From Billgrantia antri (lineage in GTDB: Bacteria; Pseudomonadota; Gammaproteobacteria; Pseudomonadales; Halomonadaceae): a DNA stretch of 64,000 nucleotides. This document shows positions 62,855-64,000 of this stretch, piece after piece. The first letter of the stretch is position 1. Each line of letters begins with the position of its first letter. Under the pieces are notes generated by a model, which searched no databases, was not told the DNA's origin, and worked only from the letters and a program-made list of their open reading frames with translations. The translations under genes and the position numbers were made by a program. The stretch spans positions 481,095 through 545,094 of the forward strand of contig NZ_JAHYCA010000001.1 in assembly GCF_019430905.1 (NCBI RefSeq), in the 5' to 3' direction.

Positions 62855-64000
62855 TCACTCCCAAGCCCCGGCCAGCGACCGGGTCACCACCCGGTTGCGG
62901 CTACGCTCCTTGGCTTCGTACATGGCCTGGTCCGCCTGGCGATATAGGGCTATGGCAGAGGGCACCTGTCGGCAGTCGCTGCAGCACACCAGGCCGAAGG
63001 AACCGGTCACCACGCCATGGCGCGACGTTTCGTGGGGAATCCGAAGCTGCTCCAGGGCCTGACGGAAGCGCTCCAGGGCGTGCTGGCCCGCCTCCAGGGA
63101 GTCGGCCTCGAGCAGGATACCGAACTCCTCTCCCCCGAGGCGGAACAACCGGTCGCCGGCGCGCCGGAAGTGATCGAGTAGCAACGTCGCCACCTGCATC
63201 AGCACCTCATCCCCGGCCTGATGGCCATGGGTATCGTTGAACAGCTTGAAGTCGTCGATATCCATCACCGCGAACAGCAGCGGCTGACCGCTGCGTCGAC
63301 GCTCCTGCAGCTTCTCCTCGACCAGCTCATGGAACTGTCGGCGATTCAACAGGCCGGTCAGCGGATCCGTGCGCGCCAGCGCCATGAGCCGCCTGTTGGC
63401 TCTCTCCAGTTCGCGCGTGCGCTGCTCTACCACGACTTCCAGTCGTTCATTGAGGGAGCGCTGCAGCTCGAGCGTGGCACGCTCGGCGGCGAGCTTCTCG
63501 TTCTTGAACTGATTGATCTTCCAGGCCAACCCCAGCGAGAGCAGCAGGAACTCGATACCCGAGCCGACCTGGACGGCGTACTCGGTCACGAGGTTGTACG
63601 GCAGTACGCCCGCGACCCGCAGGAAGTACAGCGCGACGCCAACCAGCAGTACCCCCCACGCCACCAGATAGATCCTGGCCAGGGTGTCGCGCTGCCAGCT
63701 GCGCCAGACCGCCACGCCGAGCAGCAGGCCGGAGAGTACGATGGCGGCAGGAATCATCAGACGAAATACCGGCGCGTAATGGCCGAGCAGCGCAGGCAGC
63801 GAGCTCAACAGGCACAGCCCAGCGACGCCGAAAATCGCGCGAGTCACCCCCGGCGCATGTCGACGCAGATTGAGGAAACTGTTGCTGAAGACGGCGAGCG
63901 TAACGGCGAAGACACCGATGTTGATCGGCACCAACTGGTTGTTGAACTGAGGCAACGCCGGCCACCAGTGCTCGAAGGCAAAGCCACGCGCCGTAAACAT
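62855..64000 (-). CDS. membrane diguanylate cyclase (7TMR-DISM-like + GGDEF), 5' end outside window
   Basis: 381 visible residues. The first half has five or so helices resembling the middle of a 7TMR-DISM membrane domain (FNNQLVPINIGVFAVTLAVFS), so the protein starts beyond the right edge; the ATG at 64000 is probably internal. A coiled coil (about 170-205) leads to a GGDEF domain with DPLTGLLNRR and signature GGEEF. The RxxD inhibitory site looks displaced (RRAGDRLFRLGGEEF has RRAGD). Confidence 0.9.
   Translation of the reverse strand: MFTARGFAFEHWWPALPQFNNQLVPINIGVFAVTLAVFSNSFLNLRRHAPGVTRAIFGVAGLCLLSSLPALLGHYAPVFRLMIPAAIVLSGLLLGVAVWRSWQRDTLARIYLVAWGVLLVGVALYFLRVAGVLPYNLVTEYAVQVGSGIEFLLLSLGLAWKINQFKNEKLAAERATLELQRSLNERLEVVVEQRTRELERANRRLMALARTDPLTGLLNRRQFHELVEEKLQERRRSGQPLLFAVMDIDDFKLFNDTHGHQAGDEVLMQVATLLLDHFRRAGDRLFRLGGEEFGILLEADSLEAGQHALERFRQALEQLRIPHETSRHGVVTGSFGLVCCSDCRQVPSAIALYRQADQAMYEAKERSRNRVVTRSLAGAWE

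Noticed and set aside
1..64000. tRNA, rRNA, CRISPR array, insertion sequences
   Set aside because: No tRNA-like T-loop words in gaps, no regularly spaced repeats and no transposase ORF were found by reading.

Overview
The window is GC-rich, densely coded bacterial chromosome, with about 46 protein genes, short intergenic gaps and no rRNA, tRNA, CRISPR array, insertion sequence or prophage that I could see. Gene content and protein style suggest a heterotrophic gammaproteobacterium of the Halomonadaceae (Halomonas-like). The signs are acidic secreted proteins, many solute importers (ABC, DctPQM TRAP, TAXI TRAP, SSS, APC), a tartrate/D-malate dehydrogenase with its LysR regulator, AstE, PhoX and several c-di-GMP enzymes. 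The genus is an inference; no phylogenetic marker gene is present.

Layout. 1-1.9 kb: a diguanylate cyclase cut by the left edge and a glutaredoxin-MauE fusion. 1.9-6.5 kb (minus): a carbohydrate-type ABC importer (ATPase, binding protein, two permeases) with a long palindromic repeat inside the operon. 6.7-9.9 kb: GNAT-nitrilase fusion, MtfA-type peptidase, TVP38 membrane protein. 9.9-13.4 kb: glycosyltransferase and LysR (minus) facing a tartrate/D-malate dehydrogenase (plus). 13.5-17.3 kb: a PRC-barrel protein with a nine-residue repeat, WrbA, a methyltransferase and AstE. 17.5-22.9 kb: a basic amino acid ABC importer with two paralogous binding proteins and an isoaspartyl-dipeptidase relative with altered metal ligands. 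23-25.7 kb: divergent cadR/cadA with a clear MerR-type operator. 25.8-30.1 kb: gamma-glutamyltransferase, a cation/proton antiporter and a DadA-like oxidase.

30.1-39.3 kb (minus) holds the most coherent catabolic unit: LysR, DctQ-DctM-DctP TRAP importer, glutamine-synthetase-like ligase, aldehyde dehydrogenase, iron-type alcohol dehydrogenase and a class I glutamine amidotransferase. This resembles gamma-glutamylated amine or amino-alcohol degradation: import, glutamylation, oxidation of alcohol to aldehyde to acid, then release of glutamate. The substrate is unknown.

39.4-50.2 kb: TraX-family protein, PAS-GGDEF-EAL protein, PhoX, purE-purK, and a TAXI TRAP operon (binding protein, DUF1850 protein, fused permease). 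50.5-56.1 kb: a small HTH regulator, then ttrBCA-type molybdoenzyme genes preceded by an FNR/Anr-like box and an array of CATTAA repeats. 56.2-64 kb: a 62-residue protein, ilvD, an APC permease, an SSS symporter under a TPP riboswitch, an unrecognised 222-residue protein, an AhpD-like protein and a second diguanylate cyclase cut by the right edge.

All calls come from reading the sequence. No homology search was run, so family names rest on motifs and remembered family features, and substrates are tentative.
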